This document shows positions 1 to 9,649 of a stretch of 64,000 nt of DNA, in pieces. The DNA is from Auraticoccus cholistanensis (lineage in GTDB: Bacteria; Actinomycetota; Actinomycetes; Propionibacteriales; Propionibacteriaceae). Below the pieces are notes generated by a model, which searched no databases, had not been told where the DNA came from, and saw only the letters and a program-made list of their open reading frames with translations. A program made the position numbers and the translations under genes. Numbering within the stretch: the first letter of the stretch is position 1; the number at the start of each line of letters is the position of its first letter. The stretch lies in assembly GCF_009742705.1 (NCBI RefSeq), contig NZ_WPCU01000010.1, positions 420,391-484,390 on the forward strand. Direction: 5' to 3'.

Positions 1-25
1 CTCGGGGGTCCGCTGAGCCGCGGGC

Positions 26-1255
26 TCAGCCGGCGGCCCGGGCCAGGTCGGCGGCCAGGTCGCCCCGCGGGCGGACCCCGACACCCGAGAGCCCGAGCCA
101 CCCCGCCAGCAGCCGCAGCTCGGCGGTCAGCTCCGCGACCACCTCGGCACGGCGCCCGGCGGCGCTCTCCTCCAGCCAGGCCGACTGGACCCGCAGCACG
201 CCCTCGGCCCGGTCGGCCTTGAGGTCGACGCGGGCCACCAGCTCCTCGCCCAGCAGGAACGGGTAGACGTAGTAGCCGTAGCGGCGCAGGTGCTCGGGGA
301 CGTAGATCTCGATCCGGTAGTGGAACCCGAACAGGTCCAGCAGCCGTCCCCGCTCGAAGACCATGGAGTCGAAGGGGCTCAGCAGCGCCCGTCCCTCCAC
401 CCGGCGGGGCACCCGGGCGGCGTGCCACAGCCAGTGCGGGCGCTCCAGCCCCCGGACGGCCACGGGGACGAGCTCGCCGGTCTCCACCAGGTCGGCCACC
501 GCCGGGCGGACCACGGCCCGCTTGAGCCGGAAGTAGTCGGCCAGCGCCCGCTCGTCGGCCACCCCCAGCGCGGCGGCGGAGCGGCGGACCAGCTCGCGCA
601 CCGCCTCCTCGGGGGTCGGCGTGGGTGCGGCGAGCACCGTCGGCGGGAGCACGCGCGACGGCAGGTCGTAGACCCGCTCGAACTGGTCGTTGCGGCGGGC
701 GGCGGTGATCTCGCCCGACCAGAAGAGCCACTCCAGGCAGACCTTGACCGAGGACCAGTTCCAGCCCCAGTGCTCGCGGGAGCGCTCCTCCTCGTGCTGG
801 ATCTGCCGGGCGGTGAGGGGCCCCCGCTCGGCCACCTCGGCCCGCACCCGGTCCAGCAGCTGCGGGTGCTCGGCCTCGACCCGGCGGACCCGGCCCCAGG
901 CCTCCTCGGCGGCCGCCGCCATCCGCGGCCGCAGCGCCGGCTGCAGCCGGACGTCGACCAGCGACGCCTCGTGCGCCCAGTACTCGAAGAGCCGGCGCGG
1001 CCGCCGCGAGGACGCCCGGGTCAGCAGCTCGTCGTCGTAGGGCCCCAGCCGGGAGAAGGCGGGCAGCCGGTGCGCGCGGGCCACCACGTTGACCGAGTCG
1101 ATCTGCAGCAGCGCGAGCCGGTCGACCAGCCGCTGCAGGTCCCGCGTGCCGGGCGCCCGGTCGGGCCGCCCGGTCAGCCCCTGCGCGGCCAGCGCCGCAC
1201 GGCGGGCCTGACCGGCACCCAGCGTCACCCGCGGTCGGTCCGGAGCTGGCGTCAC
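26..1255 (-). CDS. Winged-helix DNA-binding protein, YcaQ-like DNA glycosylase family
   Basis: 409 residues. The sequence matches the winged-helix family that includes Escherichia coli YcaQ, a glycosylase that removes bases joined in interstrand crosslinks, and the actinobacterial AlkX-type proteins. An early LALLQIDSVNVVARAH segment and a later ALLSPFDSMVFERGR segment are typical of the family; in characterised members a Gln-x-Asp motif is catalytic, and LLQIDS here (about residue 50) contains Q-I-D. The GTG start at 1253-1255 is the first in the frame. It is divergent from the NYN gene, with 56 bases between. Family assignment is firm; the substrate is inferred. Confidence 0.85.
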   Translation of the reverse strand: MTPAPDRPRVTLGAGQARRAALAAQGLTGRPDRAPGTRDLQRLVDRLALLQIDSVNVVARAHRLPAFSRLGPYDDELLTRASSRRPRRLFEYWAHEASLVDVRLQPALRPRMAAAAEEAWGRVRRVEAEHPQLLDRVRAEVAERGPLTARQIQHEEERSREHWGWNWSSVKVCLEWLFWSGEITAARRNDQFERVYDLPSRVLPPTVLAAPTPTPEEAVRELVRRSAAALGVADERALADYFRLKRAVVRPAVADLVETGELVPVAVRGLERPHWLWHAARVPRRVEGRALLSPFDSMVFERGRLLDLFGFHYRIEIYVPEHLRRYGYYVYPFLLGEELVARVDLKADRAEGVLRVQSAWLEESAAGRRAEVVAELTAELRLLAGWLGLSGVGVRPRGDLAADLARAAG

Positions 1256-1311
1256 GACCAGCAGGGTAGCGAGCGGGTGCGGCAGACTGGCGTCGACAGG
1301 AGGAGGACCCC

Positions 1312-2205
1312 GTGACCGACGCCGACGCCACCCGGGTGGCCGTCTACATCGACTTCGACAACATCGTCATCTCGCGCTACGACCACGAGCACGGCCGCAA
1401 CGCCTTCTCGCGCGACCGCTCCCGCCAGCGGGAGAGCGGCGCGCTGGAGCCCGGCCCGGAGATGGCCGAGCGGCTGGACCAGGCGGTCGTCGACGTGGGC
1501 GCCATCATCGACTTCGCCTCCTCCTACGGCACCATCGTGCTGACGCGGGCCTACGCCGACTGGTCGGCCCCGGTGAACGCCCGCTACCAGCGCCAGCTGG
1601 TGGGCCGGGCGGTCGACCTCGTGCAGCTCTTCCCTGCCGCCGCCTACGCCAAGAACGGCGCCGACATCCGGCTGGCCGTCGACGTGGTCGAGGACATGTT
1701 CCGGCTGCCGGACCTGACCCACGTGGTGATCGTGGCCGGCGACTCCGACTACGTGCCGCTGGCCCAGCGCTGCAAGCGGCTGGGCCGCTACGTCGTGGGG
1801 GTCGGCGTGGCCGGCTCCACCAGCAAGTCCCTCGGCGCCGCCTGCGACGAGCTGGTCACCTACGACGCCCTGCCGGGGATCAGCGCCCAGCCCGAGGAGC
1901 CGGAGCAGGAGCCGGCCGAGGACAGCCAGCCGTCCGAGGCCGGCTCGGACGCGGCGCTGGGCCGGCGGGCGGCCACCGCGCTGCTGGAGCGGGCGCTGCG
2001 GCTGGGTCACGAGAAGAACGACGAGGAGTGGCTGCACGCCTCGGAGGTCAAGACGCAGATGAAGCGGATGGACCCCTCCTTCAGCGAGAAGGCGCTGGGC
2101 TACCGCTCCTTCTCCGACTTCCTGCGCTCCCGCAACTCCGTCGCCGACCTGGAGGAGCGCGACCAGACCCGGCTGGTGCGGCTGCGGCCCGAGCGCGCCC
2201 GCTGA
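1312..2205 (+). CDS. NYN-domain RNase-like protein with C-terminal LOTUS/OST-HTH-like domain
   Basis: 297 residues. The N-terminal part (about 8-190) is a NYN (PIN-like) domain: VAVYIDFDNI near residue 8 gives the first acidic residues, and KNGADIRLAVDVVEDM and VIVAGDSDYVPLA give the others of a metal-dependent ribonuclease site. An acidic linker (EEPEQEPAEDSQPSE) leads to a C-terminal domain (about 220-297) with EWLHASEVKTQMKRMDPSF and GYRSFSDFLRS, a pattern of LOTUS/OST-HTH RNA-binding modules. The GTG start follows AGGAGGAGG at good spacing. The likely role is RNA processing or turnover; the target is unknown. Confidence 0.85.
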   Translation: MTDADATRVAVYIDFDNIVISRYDHEHGRNAFSRDRSRQRESGALEPGPEMAERLDQAVVDVGAIIDFASSYGTIVLTRAYADWSAPVNARYQRQLVGRAVDLVQLFPAAAYAKNGADIRLAVDVVEDMFRLPDLTHVVIVAGDSDYVPLAQRCKRLGRYVVGVGVAGSTSKSLGAACDELVTYDALPGISAQPEEPEQEPAEDSQPSEAGSDAALGRRAATALLERALRLGHEKNDEEWLHASEVKTQMKRMDPSFSEKALGYRSFSDFLRSRNSVADLEERDQTRLVRLRPERAR

Positions 2206-2262
2206 GCAGCCGCGACCTCACGTCGGCGCCCGCGCCGGCGTCCTCGGGGTGAGGAGGAGATG

Positions 2263-2754
2263 ATGACCACCACCCACACCGTGCTCGACTCGCCCCTGGG
2301 ACCGCTCACGCTGGTGGCCCGTGACGGGGCGCTCTGCGCTGTGCTGATGAGCGAGCACCGCCAGTCCCGGCTGCTGCCCGGGGAGCGCCGGGACGCCGAC
2401 TTCGTGGCCGCGGTACGCCAGCTCGGGGAGTACTTCGCCGGCGAGCGGCGGGAGTTCGAGCTGCCGCTGGCCCCGGCGGGGCCGCCCTTCGACCAGCGGG
2501 TGTGGGCCCTGCTGCGCCGCATCCCCTACGGCGAGACCCGCAGCTACGGCGACCTCGCCCGTGAGCTGGGCGGGGCGGGGTTCTCCCAGGCGGTGGGCCG
2601 GGCCAACGGCCGCAACCCGCTCGCCGTCGTGGTGCCCTGCCACCGGGTGGTGGGCGCCGACGGGTCGCTGACCGGTTACGCCGGTGGCCTGGAGCGCAAG
2701 CGTGCGCTGCTGCACCTGGAGAACCCCGCCCGCTTCGGCGAGACCCTGTTCTGA
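2263..2754 (+). CDS. ogt: Methylated-DNA--protein-cysteine S-methyltransferase
   Basis: 163 residues. A suicide DNA repair enzyme that moves the alkyl group from O6-alkylguanine to its own cysteine. The active-site motif PCHRVVGADGSLTGYAGGL is intact, preceded by the helix-turn-helix part with IPYGETRSYGDLAREL and the arginine-finger/Asn region VGRANGRNPLAVVVPCHR. Two tandem ATG codons lie at 2260 and 2263; AGGAGG is best spaced for the second, so 2263 is chosen. Length is normal for the Ogt class without an Ada domain. It is followed by a hairpin shared with the convergent hpf gene. Confidence 0.95.
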   Translation: MTTTHTVLDSPLGPLTLVARDGALCAVLMSEHRQSRLLPGERRDADFVAAVRQLGEYFAGERREFELPLAPAGPPFDQRVWALLRRIPYGETRSYGDLARELGGAGFSQAVGRANGRNPLAVVVPCHRVVGADGSLTGYAGGLERKRALLHLENPARFGETLF

Positions 2755-2758
2755 GGCC

Positions 2759-2787
2759 CGGGCGCCTGCTCAGAGGTCAGGCGCCCG
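2759..2787. terminator. Bidirectional hairpin between ogt and hpf
   Basis: A 10-bp perfect stem (CGGGCGCCTG with CAGGCGCCCG) and a 9-base loop lie between the stops of two convergent genes, at 2754 and 2796. There is no strong T tract, as is usual at this G+C content. It may serve both genes. Confidence 0.65.
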
Positions 2788-2795
2788 TTCCCGGC

Positions 2796-3425
2796 TCAGG
2801 CGGTCGCGGCGGCTCCCACCTGCTCGGTCTCGAGGTGGATGACGCCGTAGTCGTAGCCGTGGCGGCGGTAGACCACGCTGGGCAGGCCGCTGGCGGCGTC
2901 GACGAAGAGGTAGAAGTCGTGGCCGACCAGCTCCATCTGGTCCAGGGCCTGGTCGAGGGTCATCGGGGCGGCGGTGTGGGTCTTCTCCCGCACCACCAGC
3001 GGCCCGTCGCCCTGCACCTCCATGCCGGCCACGGTGCGCACGTCGCTCTCCTCCGCCGCCGGCGTCTCGCTCGGCATCTGGTGCAGCATGGCCACCTCGC
3101 GGAGCGGGCGGCGGCCGTTGCGGTGCTGCACGGCGCGGCGGTCGTGGGCCCTGCGGAGCTGGGCGGTGAGCTTGTCCAGGGCGCGCTCGAAGGCGGCCGT
3201 CTTGTCGTGCGCGCAGGCCTCGGCGCGCACCGCCGGGCCCTTGCTGATCAGGGTGATCTGCACGCAGGTGTCCTGCTCCGGCCTGTGCGCCTTGTCGGCG
3301 GAGACCTCGACCTCGACGCGGATGACACGCTCGCGAAGTCGTTCGATGCGGGTGATCCGCTCCTGGACGTGGGAGCGGAAGTCCTCCGTCAGGGAGCAGT
3401 GGCGACCTGACACGACAACATCCAT
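2796..3425 (-). CDS. hpf: Ribosome hibernation-promoting factor, long form
   Basis: 209 residues. Binds the 30S subunit and, in the long form, dimerises ribosomes to 100S in stationary phase or under stress. The N-terminal S30AE domain (about 1-105) begins MDVVVSGRHCSLTEDFRSHV, and the C-terminal dimerisation domain (about 150-205) has KTHTAAPMTLDQALDQMELV, GHDFYLFVDA and the VVYRRHGYDYGVIHLE ending. The ATG at 3423-3425 is chosen because GGAGGT stands just upstream and the family starts there; the frame is open further upstream without support. In many actinobacteria this gene sits between comF and secA; here the amt operon separates it from comF and secA is not adjacent. Confidence 0.95.
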   Translation of the reverse strand: MDVVVSGRHCSLTEDFRSHVQERITRIERLRERVIRVEVEVSADKAHRPEQDTCVQITLISKGPAVRAEACAHDKTAAFERALDKLTAQLRRAHDRRAVQHRNGRRPLREVAMLHQMPSETPAAEESDVRTVAGMEVQGDGPLVVREKTHTAAPMTLDQALDQMELVGHDFYLFVDAASGLPSVVYRRHGYDYGVIHLETEQVGAAATA

Positions 3426-3736
3426 GGTGACCTCCGGTGTGGGTGGGGGATGCTCCGGCGGCGGCCAGGACGCATCCCGCGCCCTGGGACCGACGGAGAC
3501 GACGACGACGCCCCGCCCGGCCTGGCACGTCCCGGGACCGGGAGGTGCGTCGACAGCCGGAACAGGGGCGCCATGCAGCAACGTTAGTGCAGCCCCCAGG
3601 AGCCGGGAAGGGCGGGGCGGTCGGGTGACCACGTGCTGGTCGCGGGGCCCCGCGTCACCCAACGCTTACACCGGGCACCGCTTGGCAACACGGCCGTAAC
3701 AGACGGGCGCTCCGTTCGAAACACGGCTGCCCAACG
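3426..3736. other. Divergent intergenic region between hpf and amt
   Basis: About 311 bases with no convincing gene. It must hold the promoters for hpf (minus) and amt (plus). GTAAC at 3696-3700 and GAAAC at 3718-3722 resemble the half-sites of GlnR operators but lie 17 bases apart, not the usual 6, so this is not called an operator. Confidence 0.5.
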
Positions 3737-5454
<1,718 letters not shown>

Positions 5455-5463
5455 GGCTGGTCG

Positions 5464-7212
5464 ATGGGTCTGCGCGACCTCCGACTGCACCTGGCCAGCG
5501 CCCTGGGTCTGTCGACCCCGGGCGCTGGCTCTGTGCTGAGGACCACCACCGCCGACCGCACCCTCAGCTGGCTGCAGGAGCTGTGGACGTCGGCCACCGA
5601 GGGCCACGAGCAGCCGATCTCCGTCGGCTCCGGGGTCGCCCTGGCCTGCACCGGCAGCCTGGCCCGCGGGGACGGCGGCCCGCTCAGCGACCTCGACCTC
5701 GTGCTGCTGCACGACGGCCGGGCGATGAGCCCGACCGACCTGGCCGAGGTCGCCGACCGGCTCTGGTACCCGCTGTGGGACTCCGGCGTCGGGCTGGACC
5801 ACTCGGTCCGCTCCGCGGCGCAGTGCCGCCAGGTGGCCTCCGGCGACCTGGCCGTGGCGGCCGCCATGCTCGACCTGCGACCGGTGGCCGGTGACGAGAA
5901 GCTGGTCACCAGCGTGAGCAGGCAGCTGGCCGAGGACTGGCGGGCCCAGTCGCGCAAGCGGCTGCCCGAGCTGGTCGAGGCCGTGGCCGAGCGCCACCGC
6001 GGCGCCGGCGACCTCTCGCAGTCCCTGCAGCCGGACCTGAAGGAGGCCCGCGGCGGCCTGCGCGACATGGTGGTGCTGCAGGCGCTCACCCGCTCCTGGC
6101 TGGCCGACCGCCCCCACGGGGCCCCGGACCGGGCCTACGCCCAGCTGCTGGACGTCCGCGACGCCCTGCACGTGGTCACCGGGCGCAGCCGCACCATCCT
6201 GGCCAGGGAGGACCAGCAGCCGGTGGCCGAGCTGCTGGGTCTGGAGGACGCCGACGAGCTGCTGACCGTCGTCTCCAGCGCGGCCCGGGTGGTGCACCAG
6301 GCGCTGTACACCACGATGCGCAGCGCCCGGCAGTCCCAGCAGGCCCGCGCCCGCCGGATCGGGCCGCGACGCCCCCAGCTCGAGCCGCTGGGCCACGGCC
6401 TCTACCTGCACGAGGGCGAGGTCGTGCTGGGCCGGGGCAGCGACCTGGACGACCCGCTGCTGGTGCTGCGGGCGGCGGTGGCCGCCGCCTCCCGGGGGCT
6501 GCCCCTCGGCCCGGCCACGGTGACCAACCTCGCCACCCAGGGCGCCCAGCTGAGCCACCCGTGGCCGCCTGCGGCGCGTGAGCTGCTCGTGGCCCTGCTC
6601 GACACCGGCGACGGCCTGCTCGAGGTCTGGGAGGCCCTGGACCAGGCCGGCGTGGTGCAGCGCTGGCTGCCCGCCTGGACGGCCGTCCGCAGCCGCCCGC
6701 AGCGCAACGGCGTCCACCGCCACACCGTCGACCGGCACCTGCTGGAGACGGTGCTGCAGGCCTCCCGCGGACCCTCGCCGAGGTCGCGGCGCGACCTGCT
6801 GCTGGTGGCCGCGCTGCTGCACGACATCGGCAAGGTCCGGGGCGCGCAGGACCACAGCCGCAGCGGCGAGCCGCTCGCCCGAGCCGCCGCCCTCGACCTC
6901 GGCTTCTGCGCCGCCGACGCCGACCTGGTGGCCCGGCTGGTGCGCGAGCACCTGACGCTGATCGGGCTGGCCACCAGCCGCGACCCCACCGACCCCCAGA
7001 CGCTGACCGAGGCCGCGGCGGCGGTGGACGGACGGGTCGAGGTGGTGGACCTGCTGGCGGCGCTGACCGAGGCCGACGCCCGGGCCGTGGGCGGCACGGT
7101 GTGGACGCCCTGGCGGGCGACCCTGCTGCACTCACTGACCGCCCACCTGCGCGCGTCCCTGGCTCGCGGCGACGACGGCGGCCCCGGCCCGCACGGCGCC
7201 GGCCAGGGCTGA
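5464..7212 (+). CDS. glnD: PII nucleotidyltransferase (GlnD), short form without ACT domains
   Basis: 582 residues. Modifies and demodifies PII Tyr51. The nucleotidyltransferase motif GSLARGDGGPLSDLDLVLLH is at about 65-85, the linker motif DLKEARGGLRDMVVLQAL follows near 190, and the HD hydrolase motif ALLHDIGKVRGAQDHS is near 450. The protein ends about 130 residues after the HD motif, in a polar tail (GDDGGPGPHGAGQG), without the two C-terminal ACT domains that sense glutamine in enterobacterial GlnD (about 890 residues). The 3' end overlaps the convergent comF by 81 bases, so there is no room for ACT domains. Starts with ATG, weak Shine-Dalgarno. Confidence 0.88.
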   Translation: MGLRDLRLHLASALGLSTPGAGSVLRTTTADRTLSWLQELWTSATEGHEQPISVGSGVALACTGSLARGDGGPLSDLDLVLLHDGRAMSPTDLAEVADRLWYPLWDSGVGLDHSVRSAAQCRQVASGDLAVAAAMLDLRPVAGDEKLVTSVSRQLAEDWRAQSRKRLPELVEAVAERHRGAGDLSQSLQPDLKEARGGLRDMVVLQALTRSWLADRPHGAPDRAYAQLLDVRDALHVVTGRSRTILAREDQQPVAELLGLEDADELLTVVSSAARVVHQALYTTMRSARQSQQARARRIGPRRPQLEPLGHGLYLHEGEVVLGRGSDLDDPLLVLRAAVAAASRGLPLGPATVTNLATQGAQLSHPWPPAARELLVALLDTGDGLLEVWEALDQAGVVQRWLPAWTAVRSRPQRNGVHRHTVDRHLLETVLQASRGPSPRSRRDLLLVAALLHDIGKVRGAQDHSRSGEPLARAAALDLGFCAADADLVARLVREHLTLIGLATSRDPTDPQTLTEAAAAVDGRVEVVDLLAALTEADARAVGGTVWTPWRATLLHSLTAHLRASLARGDDGGPGPHGAGQG

Positions 7213-7824
7213 CGCCCGCGCCGCCTCGGCCAGGCTGGCTCCGGTGCTGACCACGTCGTCGACCAGCAGCCAGGCCTCCCCCGCCAGCGCGGCGCGCCGG
7301 GTGGTCAGCGCCCCGGCCAGGTTCGCCCGCCGCTCGACGGCGCCGAGCCCGGCCTGGTCGGCGACCCGGCGACGGTGCACCAGCCGGCGCCCGGTGCGGA
7401 CGTCGAGGCCCTGCCGCCGCAGCCAGCGGGCCGCCTCCACGCCCAGCCGGGCGGTGGTGTCTAGCCCCCGGGCGCGGACCGCGGCCGGGGTCGAGGGCAC
7501 CGGGACGAGCAGCACCGGTCCGGCCCACCCCGAGGCGTCCAGCGCCGCCGCCACCGCCAGCCCGAGCCGGCGACCCAGCGCCGGGGCCAGCCACCAGGCC
7601 TGGCGCTCCTTGTAGGCGGTCACCAGCTCCCGGGTGGTGCCCTGGTAGACCCCGGCGGCGTGCACGGCCAGCGGCGAGAGCCCGTGGAGGGGGCGCCACC
7701 GGTGCAGCCGCCCGGCCGCCAGCTCGGCCTCGCAGCCCGGGCAGCACCCGAGCCCCGGACGGCCGCAGCCGGGGCAGCGCGCGCCGACCAGCAGGTCGGC
7801 GGCCGCGTCCACCCACTCCCCCAC
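7132..7824 (-). CDS. ComF family phosphoribosyltransferase-like protein
   Basis: 230 residues. Related to competence protein ComFC/GntX. The N-terminus has a zinc-ribbon-like CPGCGRPGLGCCPGC, and the C-terminal part has the phosphoribosyltransferase motif AWLLVDDVVSTGASLAEA. The linking region LVPVPSTPAAVRARGLD and the later VADQAGLGAVERRANL are typical. GTG start with GGAGG upstream. It lies downstream of lpqB, the usual actinobacterial order. The 3' end overlaps the convergent glnD by 81 bases. The cellular role in non-competent actinobacteria is not established. Confidence 0.88.
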   Translation of the reverse strand: MGEWVDAAADLLVGARCPGCGRPGLGCCPGCEAELAAGRLHRWRPLHGLSPLAVHAAGVYQGTTRELVTAYKERQAWWLAPALGRRLGLAVAAALDASGWAGPVLLVPVPSTPAAVRARGLDTTARLGVEAARWLRRQGLDVRTGRRLVHRRRVADQAGLGAVERRANLAGALTTRRAALAGEAWLLVDDVVSTGASLAEAARASALAGAVRAGAAVVAASQGRAQVGGQ

Positions 7825-7891
7825 CCCGACAGCCTCCCCCGGCCCAGCCGCCGCCGGCAGGGGTCGCGGCGGGATCTGTGGACGGCGGCGC

Positions 7892-9649
7892 TCAGCCGGG
7901 GTAGGCGGCCGCGGTCACCTCCGAGAGCACCTCGGGCCAGCGGTAGTCCCCCTGGTGCAGCCACAGCTGCCCGTCGGGGCCGACCGCGGCCGCCCGCGGG
8001 TTGGTGGGGCTGGGCGAGACCTGCAGCGAGTCCGGGCTCCACCCGCCGGAGCCCACCTGCTGCATCTCGGCGCCGTCCTGGTCGACCAGCCACGGCAGCG
8101 ACTGGCGGTCGGCGTCGCTGCGGGCCAGCAGCATGAAGGTGGTGGCGTCGGCCCACTCGACGTCCTGCACCACGGTGAGCTCGCGGCCGGTGGCCGAGAC
8201 CAGCGGGATGCTGCGGTAGGAGTCCACGCCGACCTCCTCCCCCCGGCGGACCAGGGCCAGCCCCAGCTCGGTGCCGCCGTCGACCCGGCGGACCACGGCC
8301 ATCCGGGTGCCGTCGGGCGAGATGCGGAAGGCCACCACCTCCGAGTCCTCCAGCTCCGGGGCGCGCACCGGGCGCAGCTCCCCGTCGACGACCACGTGCA
8401 GCTGCGAGCTGCCCCGGCGCCGCTCCACCAGCCACAGGTCGTGGTCGCGGCTGAACTGCGGGGTGAGCAGCCCCTCCGCCCCGGACAGCACGGTGGTCAG
8501 CGGCGCACCGGGCAGGGTCTCGGCGACGTCGACGCGGGTCCGGTCCTCGCTCACCACGGCGACCTCGCCCCCGGGGGTGGGGGCGACGGCCATCGAGGCC
8601 ACGCCCCGTCCCAGCGTCCCCAGCGGACCCTCGACCGGCACCGGCTGCAGCGAGCCCTGCACCTCCACCAGCCGGCTGACGCCCTCGGCCCGTGCCAGGT
8701 ACAGCTGGCTGCTGAGCCCGGCCGGCACCGGCGCCAGGTGCTCGTAGGCGTCGACCGAGACCGTCCCGTCGGCGCGCTGGCCCGGCACCACGTAGGGGGC
8801 ACCGTCGACCAGGAACCGCACGGCGGTGGTCTGCGGCAGCTGGCGCAGCGTCCACACCACCTGGGCGGCCATCCGGCTGCGCTGCTCGGCGGTGAGCTGG
8901 TTCACCGCGTCGTTGAGCGAGACCTCGGCGACCCCCTCGGCGGTGGTGGGGATGGACAGCCCGAGCTGGGTCTGGGCGGGCAGCGCCGACACGACCGCCG
9001 GCTCGAGCCACTCGGTGGGGCCGTCGAGCAGCGCCTCCACCAGGGTGGTGGCCGACTGCTGGCCCCGCGCGACGTAGATCGGGTCGGGCACCACGGTGGT
9101 GAAGGTGGGGTCGAAGAAGAAGACGTCGAAGCCGTTGTAGAACCGCTCGAACAGGTACTGCGACACCAGCAGCCCGGGCGGCGGGTTGCCGATCCGCCAC
9201 TGCCCCTGCGCGTCCTGCTCCATCTCGAAGTCGATGCGGTAGCGGCTGTCGGAGTGGGTGTAGGCGCCGTCGGGGCCCACCACGCCGACCAGCGGGGCGT
9301 CCAGCACCACGCTGGTGCCGTTGCCGACCGGCGAGGCCTCGCCGTAGACCAGCACCGCCTGCTCGGGCCGCCACTGGTCGCGGACGTCCTCGCTGAGGTA
9401 CTCCCGGGCCACCGAGTACTCGGTGCGGTAGTCGGCCATCGCGTGCAGGAACCCCTCGACGACCAGCTGCGGGGAGGCGCCGGCGGCCGGCGGCTCCGGC
9501 TCGATCTCGACCGGACCGCTCGGCGCCGAGCTCGGCGGCTGACCGGCCTCGACCGGCCCGTCGGTGGGCACGCTGAGGCAGGAGCTCAGCAGGGCCGCGA
9601 GCACCGGGAGGGCGACCAGCCACCACCGGCCGCGGGACGCGCCGCTCAC
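7892..9649 (-). CDS. lpqB: Lipoprotein LpqB, MtrAB-associated
   Basis: 585 residues. A lipoprotein that acts with the MtrB sensor kinase in mycobacteria. The signal peptide is short with lipobox LSSC (LPVLAALLSSCLSVPTDG). The first half carries a GerMN-type domain (about 200-330, with LVEALLDGPTEWLEPAVVSA) and the second half a beta-propeller-like region with repeated blades such as LTPQFSRDHDLWLVE and VVAFRISPDGTRMAVVRR. The GTG start at 9647-9649 overlaps the mtrB stop (GTGA), so translation is coupled. The long upstream open frame is antiphase reading of mtrB and not a fusion. Confidence 0.95.
   Translation of the reverse strand: MSGASRGRWWLVALPVLAALLSSCLSVPTDGPVEAGQPPSSAPSGPVEIEPEPPAAGASPQLVVEGFLHAMADYRTEYSVAREYLSEDVRDQWRPEQAVLVYGEASPVGNGTSVVLDAPLVGVVGPDGAYTHSDSRYRIDFEMEQDAQGQWRIGNPPPGLLVSQYLFERFYNGFDVFFFDPTFTTVVPDPIYVARGQQSATTLVEALLDGPTEWLEPAVVSALPAQTQLGLSIPTTAEGVAEVSLNDAVNQLTAEQRSRMAAQVVWTLRQLPQTTAVRFLVDGAPYVVPGQRADGTVSVDAYEHLAPVPAGLSSQLYLARAEGVSRLVEVQGSLQPVPVEGPLGTLGRGVASMAVAPTPGGEVAVVSEDRTRVDVAETLPGAPLTTVLSGAEGLLTPQFSRDHDLWLVERRRGSSQLHVVVDGELRPVRAPELEDSEVVAFRISPDGTRMAVVRRVDGGTELGLALVRRGEEVGVDSYRSIPLVSATGRELTVVQDVEWADATTFMLLARSDADRQSLPWLVDQDGAEMQQVGSGGWSPDSLQVSPSPTNPRAAAVGPDGQLWLHQGDYRWPEVLSEVTAAAYPG

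Noticed and set aside
290-1315. Long plus-strand frame opposite the YcaQ-like gene
   Set aside because: It has the His/Pro/Arg/Gly composition of a shadow frame in high-G+C DNA; the minus frame has clear family motifs.
3696-3722. GTAAC and GAAAC as a GlnR operator for amt
   Set aside because: The halves are 17 bases apart instead of 6, so they do not form the known site.
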